A DNA stretch of 64,000 bases from Pseudomonas paracarnis (GCF_904063055.1 NZ_CAJFCN010000002.1:434001-498000); one strand, 5' to 3'. Positions 9,985 through 20,825 are shown, numbered from the stretch's first letter. Numbers and translations: made by a program. The notes: generated by a model from the letters alone, not told the origin.

Positions 9985-10629
9985 TCAGACGCCGAACTGC
10001 TCGCGGTAGGCACGCACCGCCGGCAAATGCTGCTTGAGCTGCGGGTCATCTTCCAGGAACTGCAACACCTGGTTCAACGACACGATGCTCACCACCGGAA
10101 TGCCGAAGTCACGCTCCACTTCCTGGATCGCCGACAACTCACCGTTGCCGCGCTCCTGGCGGTTCAAGGCGATCAGTACACCGGCAGCCTTGGCGCCGTC
10201 CTGGGAAGCGATGATCTGCATCACTTCACGGATAGCAGTACCCGCGGTGATCACGTCATCGATGATCAGCACCTCGCCGGTCAATGGCGCGCCGACCAGG
10301 CTGCCACCTTCACCATGGGCCTTGGCTTCCTTACGGTTGAAACACCACGGCAAGTCCTGCCCGTGATGCTCCGCCAGCGCTACCGCCGTCGCCGCTGCCA
10401 GGGGAATACCCTTGTAGGCCGGGCCAAAGAGTACGTCGAAGGAAATACCGCTCTCAACGATGGCTGCCGCATAGAAACGGCCCAGCTGAGCCAGGGCCGA
10501 ACCTGAGTTGAACAGGCCCGCATTGAAGAAGTACGGGCTGGTGCGCCCGGACTTGAGGGTGAACTCACCGAAGCGTAAAACGCCGCGATCGATGGCAAAA
10601 CGAATGAAATCGCGCTGATACGCCTGCAT
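9985..10629 (-). CDS. pyrE: Orotate phosphoribosyltransferase
   Basis: A 214-residue type I phosphoribosyltransferase of de novo pyrimidine synthesis (orotate plus PRPP to orotidine 5'-phosphate). The PRPP-binding signature [16 protein letters not shown] and the [13 protein letters not shown] loop are clear. The ATG at 10629 ([11 protein letters not shown]) matches the family start; seven extra upstream residues are rejected. It is divergent from crc with about 82 bases between the starts, as in other pseudomonads. Confidence 0.96.
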   Translation of the reverse strand: MQAYQRDFIRFAIDRGVLRFGEFTLKSGRTSPYFFNAGLFNSGSALAQLGRFYAAAIVESGISFDVLFGPAYKGIPLAAATAVALAEHHGQDLPWCFNRKEAKAHGEGGSLVGAPLTGEVLIIDDVITAGTAIREVMQIIASQDGAKAAGVLIALNRQERGNGELSAIQEVERDFGIPVVSIVSLNQVLQFLEDDPQLKQHLPAVRAYREQFGV

Positions 10630-10711
10630 GAAAAAAGCCTCAGATACCACGGATTTAGCTAATTGGGTGGACGGCGTGTATCATACACGCACGCGATTTT
10701 TGGGGCCATTT

Positions 10712-11491
10712 ATGCGGATCATCAGTGTGAACGTTAATGGTATTCAGGCTGCAGTCGAGCGTGGTTTGCTCAGTTGGCTGCAAGCACAGAATGCCGACGT
10801 CATCTGCCTGCAGGACACCCGTGCCTCCGCCTTTGAACTGGACGACCCAGCCTTCCAACTGGATGGCTACTTCCTTTATGCCTGCGATGCCGAAGTGCCC
10901 ACCCAAGGTGGCGTGGCTTTGTACTCGCGGTTGCAACCCAAGGCGGTCATCAGCGGCCTCGGCTTCGAGACAGCCGACCGCTACGGGCGTTACCTGCAAG
11001 CCGATTTCGACAAGGTCAGCATCGCGACCTTGCTGCTTCCTTCCGGGCAGAACGGCGATGAAGACTTGAACCAGAAATTCAAGCTAATGGACGATTTCGC
11101 CCGTTACTTGGATAAACAGCGACGTAAACGTCGCGAGTACATTTATTGTGGCTCGCTGTACGTGGCGCAACAGAAGCTGGATATCAAGAACTGGCGCGAC
11201 AGCCAGCAATCCCCAGGCTTCCTGGCGCCGGAACGCGCCTGGATGGACGAGATTGTCGGCAACATGGGCTATGTCGATGCCCTGCGCGAAGTCAGCCGCG
11301 AAGGCGACCAGTACAGCTGGTGGCCAGATAACGAACAGGCTGAGATGCTCAACCTGGGCTGGCGTTTCGACTACCAGCTGCTGACCCCAGGCCTGCGCCG
11401 GTTCGTACGCAGTGCACGCCTGCCGCGCCAGCCGCGCTTCTCGCAGCACGCGCCGCTGATCGTGGACTACGACTGGACATTGACCATCTGA
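10712..11491 (+). CDS. crc: Catabolite repression control protein Crc
   Basis: A 259-residue protein of the exonuclease/endonuclease/phosphatase fold, beginning MRIISVNVNGIQAAVERG, exactly the length of known Pseudomonas Crc. Established work shows that Crc does not bind RNA alone but stabilises Hfq on A-rich sites of target mRNAs, giving carbon catabolite repression, and is relieved by CrcZ-type small RNAs. An in-frame upstream ATG at 10628 overlaps pyrE on the other strand and is not used. The terminator at 11507-11540 follows. Confidence 0.95.
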   Translation: MRIISVNVNGIQAAVERGLLSWLQAQNADVICLQDTRASAFELDDPAFQLDGYFLYACDAEVPTQGGVALYSRLQPKAVISGLGFETADRYGRYLQADFDKVSIATLLLPSGQNGDEDLNQKFKLMDDFARYLDKQRRKRREYIYCGSLYVAQQKLDIKNWRDSQQSPGFLAPERAWMDEIVGNMGYVDALREVSREGDQYSWWPDNEQAEMLNLGWRFDYQLLTPGLRRFVRSARLPRQPRFSQHAPLIVDYDWTLTI

Positions 11492-11506
11492 GGTCGTTTT
11501 CCAGGC

Positions 11507-11540
11507 ACAAAAAAACCGACACTGATGTCGGTTTTTTTGT
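11507..11540. terminator. Bidirectional terminator between crc and the DUF4870 gene
   Basis: An A-run, ACCGACA / TGTCGGT stem with a 3-4 base loop, then a T-run, placed between two converging genes. Confidence 0.9.
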
Positions 11541-11550
11541 GGCCGTTCGG

Positions 11551-11919
11551 TTACTTGACCAGGCGCCAGGTCCACGGATAGCGATAGGCAATGCCTTTGT
11601 TGGCCTTGATACCGGCGATGATCGTCAGTATCAACGCCCCGATCACCAGCACGGTCATCAGCAAGAAGCCAACAACCACGAAGCCCAACAAGAGGCACAC
11701 CAGCCAGGCGATCGCCACGGTGATCTGGAAATTCAGCGCCTCCTTGCCCTGGTCATCGATGAGCGGGTCCATGTCCTTCTTGAATTGCCACAGGATCAAC
11801 GGCCCCAGCAAGCTGCCGAAGGGGAATACCAACCCCAGGAATGCCGCAAAATGACACAACATTGCCCACTGGCGTACTTCCTTGGACGGGGCCGGGACCG
11901 GCAACTGGCTGTCATTCAT
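11551..11919 (-). CDS. DUF4870 small membrane protein
   Basis: A 122-residue protein with a short hydrophilic N-terminus and three likely membrane segments: around WAMLCHFAAFLGLVFPFG, then AIAWLVCLLLGFVVVGFLLM, then TVLVIGALILTIIAGI. The helical KDMDPLIDDQGKEALNFQIT loop between segments is characteristic of DUF4870 (Tic20-like) proteins. The function is unknown. The ATG at 11919 is chosen because the longer frame overlaps rph. It lies 22 bases downstream of rph on the same strand, so the two are probably co-transcribed. Confidence 0.8.
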   Translation of the reverse strand: MNDSQLPVPAPSKEVRQWAMLCHFAAFLGLVFPFGSLLGPLILWQFKKDMDPLIDDQGKEALNFQITVAIAWLVCLLLGFVVVGFLLMTVLVIGALILTIIAGIKANKGIAYRYPWTWRLVK

Positions 11920-11941
11920 GGCGCTTCTCCTTGGGGCCGGC

Positions 11942-12664
11942 TCAGTCAGCCAGCGCGGCGTTCTGCAATTCAAAGATTTCGGTCATGCCTTTCTGGGCCA
12001 AGGCCAGCATGGCGTTCAGCTCAGCCGGCTGGAATGGCGCGCCTTCGGCAGTGCCCTGCACTTCGATGAAACCACCGGTGCTGGTCATGACCACGTTGAG
12101 GTCGGTCTCGGCGGCCGAGTCTTCCAGGTAGTCCAGGTCCAACACAGGCTCGCCCTGGTACATGCCAACCGACACAGCGGCGATCATCTGCTTGAGCGGG
12201 TCACCCGCTTTCAGGCCGCCACGCTTCTTGATCACTTTCAGTGCGTCGACCAGGGCCACCATGGCGCCGGTGATGGACGCCGTGCGGGTGCCGCCATCTG
12301 CCTGGATCACGTCGCAGTCGACGTAGAGGGTCACGTCACCCAGCTTGGACATATCCAGGGCAGCACGCAGGGAACGGCCGATCAAGCGCTGGATTTCCAG
12401 GGTACGCCCGCCTTGCTTGCCACGGCTGGCTTCACGCTGGTTACGCTCGCCAGTCGCGCGCGGCAGCATGCCGTATTCAGCGGTCAACCAACCCTGGCCC
12501 TGGCCCTTGAGGAAGCGCGGCACGCCGTTTTCGACGCTGACAGTGCAGATGACCTTGGTATCGCCAAACTCGACCAGTACGGATCCCTCGGCGTGTTTGG
12601 TGTAGTTGCGGGTGATGCGGATCGAGCGGAGCTGATCGGCAGCGCGACCACTTGGACGTTTCAT
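11942..12664 (-). CDS. rph: Ribonuclease PH (tRNA 3'-end phosphorolytic exonuclease)
   Basis: A 240-residue phosphorolytic 3'-5' exoribonuclease that trims tRNA precursors. Family features are [13 protein letters not shown] at the N-terminus, the phosphate-binding GGTRTAS at 124-130 and the acidic active-site stretch [13 protein letters not shown] at 176-188. The length equals that of typical RNase PH with no C-terminal truncation, so the enzyme is expected to be active, unlike the K-12 pseudogene. The ATG at 12664 is the family start. Confidence 0.96.
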   Translation of the reverse strand: MKRPSGRAADQLRSIRITRNYTKHAEGSVLVEFGDTKVICTVSVENGVPRFLKGQGQGWLTAEYGMLPRATGERNQREASRGKQGGRTLEIQRLIGRSLRAALDMSKLGDVTLYVDCDVIQADGGTRTASITGAMVALVDALKVIKKRGGLKAGDPLKQMIAAVSVGMYQGEPVLDLDYLEDSAAETDLNVVMTSTGGFIEVQGTAEGAPFQPAELNAMLALAQKGMTEIFELQNAALAD

Positions 12665-12806
12665 AGGGGATACCTGTACTGAGGACGAAAAACTGCCGAG
12701 CATTATAGAGCCGCAAGCCGGTTCGGGGCACTTCTAAAAAATCCGGTTACCAATGCCCGGGTTTGGGCGCCTACCTCCCACTGCGCTACAATCCTGCGCC
12801 TCCAGA

Positions 12807-12907
12807 CTGTAGGAGCGAGCTTGCTCGCGAAAAACGCCAACAATTACGGGGGCTTCCTGATTCAGCGCGGCGCCTTGCGTTCTTCGCGAGCAAGCTCGCT
12901 CCTACAG
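12807..12907. repeat. REPIN (GTAGGAGCGAGCTTGCTCGC class)
   Basis: Perfect outer arms (CTGTAGGAGCGAGCTTGCTCGC-type and its reverse complement) are separated by about 57 bases, forming a long-hairpin REP doublet in the gap between divergent rph and yicC. Its class differs from the GTGGGAGCTGG elements elsewhere in the window. Confidence 0.9.
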
Positions 12908-12950
12908 GTCGGCCTGGCCAATTTCTATTTATCCAACGCGAGGTACCTCC

Positions 12951-14445
<1,495 letters not shown>

Positions 14446-14512
14446 TTGGCGCTTCCCAAAACAGCTGCAAGGGCCTTACATTGGCACTTGTAGCGGTTTT
14501 GCGAAGGCCTGC

Positions 14513-14552
14513 GAAAAATCAGCGCTTCCCTAAACGCTGGTGATTTTTTAAA
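14513..14552 (+). terminator. Possible terminator or attenuator between gmk and rpoZ
   Basis: An imperfect stem (AAATCAGCG ... CGCTGGTGATTT) is followed by a T-run. The stem has a bulge, so ending may be partial, letting some transcripts run into rpoZ-spoT. Confidence 0.5.
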
Positions 14553-14612
14553 CTGCTCAGTCCGCTCGCCCAACCGGGCAGCGCGCATCTTGCATTCGCT
14601 CCGAGGAATACC

Positions 14613-14876
14613 ATGGCCCGCGTAACCGTTGAAGACTGCCTAGAACACGTGGATAACCGCTTTGAGCTGGTCATGCTCTCTACCAAGCGTGCCCGTCAAC
14701 TGGCCACTGGCGGCAAAGAGCCCCTGGTCCAGTGGGAAAACGACAAGCCTACCGTTGTAGCCCTGCGTGAAATCGCTGAAGGCCTGATGAGCTACGAGTT
14801 CATCGCCAACGCCGAAATCGTTGAAGACGAACCGCTGTTTGCAGCGTTCGAAGGCGAGTCCAACGAGGACGTCTAA
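14613..14876 (+). CDS. rpoZ: DNA-directed RNA polymerase omega subunit
   Basis: An 87-residue omega subunit that helps assemble the beta' subunit and forms part of a ppGpp site on RNA polymerase. The sequence [20 protein letters not shown] with STKRARQL is the family signature. A CGAGGAAT Shine-Dalgarno precedes the ATG. It lies just upstream of spoT, a very common pairing of ppGpp target and ppGpp enzyme. Confidence 0.96.
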   Translation: MARVTVEDCLEHVDNRFELVMLSTKRARQLATGGKEPLVQWENDKPTVVALREIAEGLMSYEFIANAEIVEDEPLFAAFEGESNEDV

Positions 14877-14936
14877 GCCTATGCCTGGTCGACGTAGCAC
14901 GGCGCGGGGTCACAGCCATCGGCAGGAGTTCACACT

Positions 14937-17042
14937 TTGCCGAGCATAGACGCCCTCGCCGATCGCTTATCGGCCTACCTCGGCGCCGACCAGGTCAACC
15001 TGGTTCGCCGAGCGTATTTCTATGCCGAACAAGCCCACGACGGCCAGCGCCGCCGCAGTGGCGAGGCGTATGTCACCCATCCTCTTGCGGTGGCCAATAT
15101 TCTTGCCGACATGCACATGGACCATCAGAGCCTTATGGCCGCGATGCTGCATGACGTGATCGAAGACACCGGCATTGCCAAGGAAGCGCTCAGTGCGCAA
15201 TTTGGCGAAACCGTGGCCGAACTGGTCGATGGGGTCAGCAAGCTGACCCAGATGAACTTCGAGACCAAGGCCGAAGCCCAGGCGGAAAACTTCCAGAAGA
15301 TGGCCATGGCCATGGCCCGAGACATTCGGGTGATCCTGGTCAAGCTGGCCGACCGGCTGCACAACATGCGCACGCTGGAAGTGCTGTCCGGCGAAAAGCG
15401 CCGACGCATCGCCAAGGAAACCCTGGAAATCTATGCGCCCATCGCCAACCGGCTGGGCATGCACGCCATTCGTATCGAATTCGAAGACCTCGGCTTTAAA
15501 GCCATGCACCCCATGCGTTCGGCGCGCATCTACCAGGCGGTCAAGCGCGCACGGGGCAATCGCAAGGAAATCGTCAACAAGATCGAAGAGTCCCTGAGCC
15601 ATTGCCTGGCGATCGACGAGATCGAGGGCGAGGTCAGCGGTCGGCAAAAGCACATTTACGGCATCTACAAGAAGATGCGCGGCAAGCGCCGGGCCTTCAA
15701 CGAGATCATGGACGTGTACGCGTTCCGGATTATCGTCGACAAGGTCGATACCTGCTACCGCGTGCTGGGCGCTGTACATAATTTGTACAAGCCGCTGCCG
15801 GGCCGCTTCAAGGACTACATCGCAATTCCCAAGGCCAACGGCTACCAGTCGCTGCATACCACCCTGTTTGGCATGCACGGCGTGCCGATCGAGATCCAGA
15901 TCCGCACCCGCGAAATGGAAGAAATGGCCAACAACGGCATTGCCGCCCACTGGCTGTACAAGTCCAGCGGCGACGAGCAGCCCAAAGGCACCCATGCTCG
16001 CGCGCGCCAATGGGTCAAGGGCGTGCTGGAAATGCAGCAACGTGCCGGCAACTCCCTGGAATTTATCGAAAGCGTGAAGATCGACCTGTTCCCGGACGAG
16101 GTCTACGTGTTCACGCCCAAAGGCCGGATCATGGAGCTGCCCAAAGGCTCCACGGCGGTCGATTTTGCCTACGCAGTGCACACCGATGTCGGCAACAGCT
16201 GCATCGCCTGTCGCATCAACCGGCGCCTGGCCCCGCTGTCCGAACCACTGCAAAGCGGTTCCACGGTGGAGATCGTCAGCGCACCGGGCGCTCGCCCCAA
16301 CCCGGCCTGGCTCAACTTTGTGGTCACCGGCAAGGCACGTACGCATATTCGCCACGCGCTGAAATTGCAGCGCCGCTCCGAATCCATCAGCCTGGGCGAA
16401 CGCCTGCTGAACAAGGTACTCAACGGCTTCGACAGCGCCCTGGACAAGATCCCGCAAGAGCGCGTGCAAGCGATGCTCCATGAGTACCGCCAGGAAACCA
16501 TCGAAGACCTGTTGGAAGATATCGGCCTGGGCAACCGCATGGCCTACGTGGTTGCGCGCCGCCTGTTAGGCGAAGGTGAACAGTTGCCGAGCCCTGAAGG
16601 CCCGCTGGCAATTCGCGGCACCGAGGGCCTGGTGCTCAGCTACGCCAAATGTTGCACGCCGATCCCGGGTGACCCGATTGTCGGCCACTTGTCCGCCGGC
16701 AAAGGCATGGTGGTGCACCTGGACAACTGCCGCAACATCACCGAAATCCGCCACAACCCGGAAAAATGCATCCAGCTCTCGTGGGCCAAGGATGTCACCG
16801 GCGAATTCAACGTCGAGCTGCGGGTTGAGCTGGAACACCAGCGCGGCCTCATCGCCCTGCTGGCCAGCAGCGTCAACGCCGCCGACGGCAATATCGAGAA
16901 AATCAGCATGGACGAACGCGATGGTCGCATCAGCGTGGTCCAACTGGTGGTCAGCGTGCACGACCGTGTGCACCTGGCCCGCGTGATCAAAAAGTTGCGC
17001 GCCTTGACCGGTGTGATCCGCATCACCCGCATGCGTGCATAA
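14937..17042 (+). CDS. spoT: Bifunctional (p)ppGpp synthetase/hydrolase SpoT
   Basis: A 701-residue stringent-response enzyme. The hydrolase HD domain has His48, His72-Asp73 and Glu76-Asp77 (HDVIEDTG). The synthetase domain includes the RFKD motif (290-293) and IPKANGYQSLHTT. A TGS domain lies near 387-450, and a C-terminal ACT domain occupies about 628-701. The RxKD motif is the type found in bifunctional enzymes. Translation starts at a TTG (14937), with GCAGGAG 9 bases upstream; no in-frame ATG gives the full N-terminus. It is transcribed with rpoZ. Confidence 0.95.
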   Translation: MPSIDALADRLSAYLGADQVNLVRRAYFYAEQAHDGQRRRSGEAYVTHPLAVANILADMHMDHQSLMAAMLHDVIEDTGIAKEALSAQFGETVAELVDGVSKLTQMNFETKAEAQAENFQKMAMAMARDIRVILVKLADRLHNMRTLEVLSGEKRRRIAKETLEIYAPIANRLGMHAIRIEFEDLGFKAMHPMRSARIYQAVKRARGNRKEIVNKIEESLSHCLAIDEIEGEVSGRQKHIYGIYKKMRGKRRAFNEIMDVYAFRIIVDKVDTCYRVLGAVHNLYKPLPGRFKDYIAIPKANGYQSLHTTLFGMHGVPIEIQIRTREMEEMANNGIAAHWLYKSSGDEQPKGTHARARQWVKGVLEMQQRAGNSLEFIESVKIDLFPDEVYVFTPKGRIMELPKGSTAVDFAYAVHTDVGNSCIACRINRRLAPLSEPLQSGSTVEIVSAPGARPNPAWLNFVVTGKARTHIRHALKLQRRSESISLGERLLNKVLNGFDSALDKIPQERVQAMLHEYRQETIEDLLEDIGLGNRMAYVVARRLLGEGEQLPSPEGPLAIRGTEGLVLSYAKCCTPIPGDPIVGHLSAGKGMVVHLDNCRNITEIRHNPEKCIQLSWAKDVTGEFNVELRVELEHQRGLIALLASSVNAADGNIEKISMDERDGRISVVQLVVSVHDRVHLARVIKKLRALTGVIRITRMRA

Positions 17043-17066
17043 CCGATCCATTACAAGGAGTCATTC

Positions 17067-17447
17067 ATGACCAAGACAGTTATCACCAGCGATAAAGCTC
17101 CAGCCGCCATCGGCACTTATTCCCAGGCGATCAAGGCGGGCAACACCGTCTACATGTCCGGCCAGATCCCGCTGGACCCAAAGACCATGGAACTGGTTGA
17201 AGGCTTCGAAGCCCAGACCGTACAGGTCTTTGAAAACCTCAAGTCCGTGGCTGAAGCTGCCGGTGGTTCGTTCAAGGACATCGTCAAGCTGAACATCTTC
17301 CTCACCGACCTCAGCCACTTCGCCAAGGTCAACGAGATCATGGGCAAGTACTTCGAACAACCTTACCCAGCCCGCGCCGCCATCGGCGTGGCCGCCCTGC
17401 CAAAGGGTGCACAGGTTGAGATGGACGCCATTCTGGTCATCGAGTAA
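17067..17447 (+). CDS. ridA: RidA family 2-iminobutanoate/2-iminopropanoate deaminase
   Basis: A 126-residue YjgF/RidA protein that hydrolyses reactive enamine/imine products of pyridoxal-phosphate enzymes. Typical features are [22 protein letters not shown], Arg103 in [15 protein letters not shown] and the Glu in VEMDAI. It lies 24 bases after spoT with an AAGGAG ribosome site, the usual Pseudomonas order, and is probably co-transcribed with it. It is likely to be cytosolic and trimeric, as in the family. Confidence 0.94.
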   Translation: MTKTVITSDKAPAAIGTYSQAIKAGNTVYMSGQIPLDPKTMELVEGFEAQTVQVFENLKSVAEAAGGSFKDIVKLNIFLTDLSHFAKVNEIMGKYFEQPYPARAAIGVAALPKGAQVEMDAILVIE

Positions 17448-17453
17448 AACACC

Positions 17454-17479
17454 CGGCGCAGCCCCAAAAGGCTGCGCCG
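17454..17479 (+). promoter_or_regulatory. Strong hairpin after ridA without a T-tract
   Basis: CGGCGCAGCC / GGCTGCGCCG is a perfect 10-bp stem with a 6-base loop. It lacks a following U-run, so it may be an mRNA end-protecting or attenuating structure rather than a simple terminator. Confidence 0.55.
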
Positions 17480-17503
17480 ACTTCGTTTCAGAAGGATTTC
17501 GTA

Positions 17504-18244
17504 ATGCGCAAAGCGCTTGTAGCCTCTTCGTTGCTCGCCCTGTTGCTCGGTGGCTGTGCCAGTAACCCCGCCGACCTGGATGTAAGCGGTACCTGGATCA
17601 ACCAGGCCGCCATCGACGCGGCGGCCAAGGGCGGCCCTTTGCGTGAAGCCCTGCAGTCTTATGGCCCCAACCTTGAGTGGGAGGTCAACACCAAGGCCTT
17701 GCAGGCCCGCTACTACAACGGTTTTGAAGTGGCGGAAGGCAAGTTGTCGGGTGAAGAGCCCGGCGCATGGAACGTGGATTTCTATGGCAGCTCTGCCACT
17801 GAACTCAAGCGCAAAGGCAAGCAACTGCTGCAAGTGGCCAACGACAACGAGCCCGAGCAGCTGTTTGCCCGCGCCAAAGACCCGGCCCCAGAAGGCGCGC
17901 CACTGGGCGCCAATTTCGAACGCGCGCTGTACGCGGCCTATATGGGCGGCGACTGGAAGATCAGCGACGGCACCGGCAGCGGCGCCACGGTGCAGTTCCA
18001 GGCAGACGGCAAGGTCGCCGGCCTACTGGGGGTTGATCGTTATTCACTCTGCCTGGCAGGCGATTGCGCCTCCATGAGCGGCGGCTATGACAGCATCTGG
18101 CTGCAACTGAACGGCCAGGGCAACCCTTGGATCTTCGCGCGCAAGGGTGAGCAACTGGAGATCTTCCAGGCGATCAATACCGCACAGGCCGATGAAGTGC
18201 CTTCGTTTACGCCAGGCCCTCGCCAATGGTTGCTTGAAAAGTAA
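17504..18244 (+). CDS. Uncharacterised outer-surface lipoprotein
   Basis: A 246-residue protein with an obvious lipoprotein signal, MRKALVASSLLALLLGGC, the lipid-modified Cys being residue 18; the next residue is Ala, so sorting to the outer membrane is expected. The mature part contains two similar-looking stretches that may be duplicated beta-rich domains (LDVSGTWINQAA near 26 and MGGDWKISDGTGSG near 147). I do not recognise a functional family. The start follows an AGAAGGA site. It is next to ridA but separated from it by a strong hairpin. Confidence 0.75.
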   Translation: MRKALVASSLLALLLGGCASNPADLDVSGTWINQAAIDAAAKGGPLREALQSYGPNLEWEVNTKALQARYYNGFEVAEGKLSGEEPGAWNVDFYGSSATELKRKGKQLLQVANDNEPEQLFARAKDPAPEGAPLGANFERALYAAYMGGDWKISDGTGSGATVQFQADGKVAGLLGVDRYSLCLAGDCASMSGGYDSIWLQLNGQGNPWIFARKGEQLEIFQAINTAQADEVPSFTPGPRQWLLEK

Positions 18245-18264
18245 TAAAAGCCTCACCCAAATCC

Positions 18265-18359
18265 AAATGTGGGAGCTGGCTTGCCTGCGATGACGGTATT
18301 ACATCCAACAAAGATGTGATTGATATACCGCTATCGCAGGCAAGCCAGCTCCCACATTT
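18265..18359. repeat. REPIN (GTGGGAGCTGGCTTGCCTGC class)
   Basis: Two perfect inverted arms, AATGTGGGAGCTGGCTTGCC and its complement, surround a short spacer that itself holds a smaller palindrome. It sits between two converging genes. Confidence 0.9.
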
Positions 18360-18369
18360 TTTGCGCGCT

Positions 18370-19221
18370 TCAGCCTTTCAGAATCGCCGCATAGCCTTCC
18401 CGGTAAGTCGGGTATGTCGGCATCCAGCCAAGCGCCTTGATACGCGCATTACTGCATTGTTTGCTGCCAGCACGGCGCACACTTGCATCTTCAGCCCACT
18501 CGGTCACACCCAGGTACTCGCGCAACCAGGCCACCACCTCGGCCAGTGGTGCCGGCGCATCGTCAACGCCGATGTAGACCTTGTCCAGCGAACCGCCCTT
18601 TTCCACATGCCGCAGCAAAAAGGCGAGCAGGCCCGCGGCGTCATCGGCGTGGATACGGTTGCCATACAACGGCGGGTCAACCGCTACGCGATAGCCTTGG
18701 CGAACCTGAGTGAGCAGCCATTCACGACCCGGGCCGTAAATCCCGGTCAGTCGCACGATGGTCGCTGGAATACCGCTGTTGAGCGCCACCTGTTCAGCCT
18801 CCAGCATCACCTGCCCGGAATAGCCCTTCGCTTGCGTCTCGGACGTTTCGTCGACCCACTCGCCGTTTTGCTGCCCATACACACTGCTGCTGGAGACAAA
18901 CAGCAAATGCTTGGGCGTCTGGCCGTAGTCTTCCAGCCACTCCAGCACATGCAGCAACCCTTGCACGTAGGCGGCGCGATAGCCGGCTTCGTCGTGGTCA
19001 GTGGCAGCGGCGCAGTACACCAGGTAATCCACCCCGCCGATGGGCCAGGTGTCAGGGCAGTCCTTTTTGAACAGGTCGCCGGCGATGCCGATCACCCCGT
19101 CGGGCAGGCGCGAAATATCGCGGCGCAGGCCGTGAACCTCCCATTCCGAGGCCAGCAATTGGCTAGCCAGCCGACTACCCACATCACCGCAACCGGCAAT
19201 CACAACAGAAGGCACAGACAT
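18370..19221 (-). CDS. NAD(P)-dependent epimerase/dehydratase-like SDR protein (YeeZ type)
   Basis: A 283-residue extended short-chain dehydrogenase/reductase-like protein. The N-terminal Rossmann motif is AGCGDVGSRLASQLL, and FVSSSSVYGQQNGEWVDE supplies the serine/tyrosine-type active-site region. TIVRLTGIYGPGRE and NRIHADDAA are typical epimerase motifs. The usual YxxxK pair is not obvious: the local sequence GYSGQVMLEAE has Q-V-M-L instead, so it may be a weak or non-catalytic member. GGAG lies 7 bases before the ATG at 19221; the GTG one codon earlier is less suitable. The substrate is unknown. Confidence 0.8.
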   Translation of the reverse strand: MSVPSVVIAGCGDVGSRLASQLLASEWEVHGLRRDISRLPDGVIGIAGDLFKKDCPDTWPIGGVDYLVYCAAATDHDEAGYRAAYVQGLLHVLEWLEDYGQTPKHLLFVSSSSVYGQQNGEWVDETSETQAKGYSGQVMLEAEQVALNSGIPATIVRLTGIYGPGREWLLTQVRQGYRVAVDPPLYGNRIHADDAAGLLAFLLRHVEKGGSLDKVYIGVDDAPAPLAEVVAWLREYLGVTEWAEDASVRRAGSKQCSNARIKALGWMPTYPTYREGYAAILKG

Positions 19222-19409
19222 CACAAAACTCCATTCTCAAAGGCGCAGATTAGCCGCGCGAGTGGATCAACGGCCAGTAAAAAGCGAAATAAAGTAACAG
19301 TGCCACTTTAGTTAACAAGAATTACTTGCAATAATAACCGCCCATTTGTCCTCGACCCGAAATGGTCTGGAAGGACGATCACCCATTTTTTCTCTCAGGT
19401 CCGGCCAGC

Positions 19410-20393
19410 ATGACACGTCATACAAACCCCGCTTCGCCAACCAAGCTTCACAGCCCCTCCCGCGCCTGGCGTGCGATTGCTGCGATGCTGTTCAGCGTAT
19501 TGCTGGCACCGACCGCCGCATTCGCTGACGCCACTGCCCCCGCCGCTCCGGCAGCTGCCGAGCAAAATGCCGCTACTGCGGCAACGCCTGCCGTCGCGCC
19601 AGTGGCCACCGACCCGGCCCAGGCCGCCGGCGCCGCCGCACCTGCCGACGAAACCGGCGTGGTGCTTGAGGAAGACAACACCCTGGGCATGGCCCACGAC
19701 TTGTCGCCATGGGGCATGTACCAGAATGCTGACGTGGTGGTGAAAGCCGTCATGATCGGCCTGGCCATCGCCTCGATCATCACCTGGACCATCTGGATTG
19801 CCAAAGGCTTCGAGCTGTTGGGCGCCAAGCGTCGTCTGCGTGCTGAAATCGTCCACCTGAAAAAAGCCACCACCCTCAAGGAAGCGAGCGAAACCGCGAC
19901 CAAGAAGGGCACCCTGGCCAACCTGCTGGTGCACGACGCGCTGGAAGAAATGCGCCTGTCGGCCAACACTCGCGAAAAAGAAGGCATCAAGGAACGCGTC
20001 AGCTTCCGCCTGGAGCGCCTGGTTGCCGCCTGTGGCCGCAACATGAGCAGCGGCACCGGCGTACTCGCCACCATCGGTTCCACCGCGCCCTTCGTCGGCC
20101 TGTTCGGTACCGTGTGGGGCATCATGAACAGCTTCATCGGCATCGCCAAAACCCAGACCACCAACCTCGCCGTCGTTGCCCCCGGCATCGCCGAAGCCCT
20201 GCTGGCGACCGCCCTGGGCCTGGTTGCCGCGATTCCTGCGGTGGTGATCTACAACGTCTTCGCCCGTTCGATTGCCGGCTACAAGGCTCAGGTATCGGAT
20301 GCATCGGCTGAAGTCCTGTTGCTGGTCAGCCGTGACCTCGATCACCTGCCTACCGAGCGCAGCTCGCAACCGCACATGGTGAAAGTGGGGTAA
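19410..20393 (+). CDS. exbB: TonB-system energy transducer ExbB
   Basis: A 327-residue MotA/TolQ/ExbB proton-channel protein of the inner membrane. The first 39 residues look like a cleavable signal (RAIAAMLFSVLLAPTAAFA), followed by an Ala/Pro-rich linker (about 40-85). The three conserved membrane spans are near VVVKAVMIGLAIASIITW, GVLATIGSTAPFVGLFG and EALLATALGLVAAIPAVVI. This N-terminally extended form is usual in Pseudomonas. The ATG at 19410 is preferred to 19362, which lacks a ribosome site. ExbB, with ExbD and TonB, powers siderophore and vitamin uptake. The gene starts the exbBD-tonB operon. Confidence 0.93.
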   Translation: MTRHTNPASPTKLHSPSRAWRAIAAMLFSVLLAPTAAFADATAPAAPAAAEQNAATAATPAVAPVATDPAQAAGAAAPADETGVVLEEDNTLGMAHDLSPWGMYQNADVVVKAVMIGLAIASIITWTIWIAKGFELLGAKRRLRAEIVHLKKATTLKEASETATKKGTLANLLVHDALEEMRLSANTREKEGIKERVSFRLERLVAACGRNMSSGTGVLATIGSTAPFVGLFGTVWGIMNSFIGIAKTQTTNLAVVAPGIAEALLATALGLVAAIPAVVIYNVFARSIAGYKAQVSDASAEVLLLVSRDLDHLPTERSSQPHMVKVG

Positions 20394-20399
20394 TCGGCC

Positions 20400-20825
20400 A
20401 TGGGCCTGCATTTGAATCAAGGCGACGACGAACTCGTCGAGAACCACGAAATCAACGTCACGCCGTTTATCGACGTGATGCTGGTGCTGCTGATCATCTT
20501 CATGGTGGCGGCACCGCTGGCGACCGTGGACATCAAAGTGGACCTGCCCGCGTCCAGCGCCAAGCCGGCGCCGCGGCCAGAGAAACCGATATTCCTCAGC
20601 GTCAAGGCGGACCAACGCCTGTTCCTGGGCGAAGAAGAGGTCAAGGCTGAAACCCTGGGGCCGGTGCTGGATGCCAAGACCCAAGGCAAGAAAGACACGA
20701 CGATCTTCTTCCAGGCCGACAAAGGCGTGGACTATGGCGACCTGATGAGCGTGATGGATGCCCTGCGGGCAGCCGGCTACCTCAAGGTAGGCCTGGTCGG
20801 ACTTGAGACGGCAGCCAAGAAATGA
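20400..20825 (+). CDS. exbD: TonB-system energy transducer ExbD
   Basis: A 141-residue single-span protein. The N-terminus NHEINVTPFIDVMLVLLIIFM contains the proton-coupling Asp within the membrane helix, the family hallmark; the remainder is the periplasmic domain. It starts 6 bases after exbB and overlaps tonB by 4 bases, so the three are translated from one message. Confidence 0.95.
   Translation: MGLHLNQGDDELVENHEINVTPFIDVMLVLLIIFMVAAPLATVDIKVDLPASSAKPAPRPEKPIFLSVKADQRLFLGEEEVKAETLGPVLDAKTQGKKDTTIFFQADKGVDYGDLMSVMDALRAAGYLKVGLVGLETAAKK

Noticed and set aside
14967..16481. 504-residue frame antisense to spoT
   Set aside because: Shadow of spoT with no recognisable domain.
19300..19345. 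Fur box upstream of exbB
   Set aside because: An A+T-rich stretch is there, but its match to the 19-bp Fur consensus is poor; control by iron is expected from the family only.
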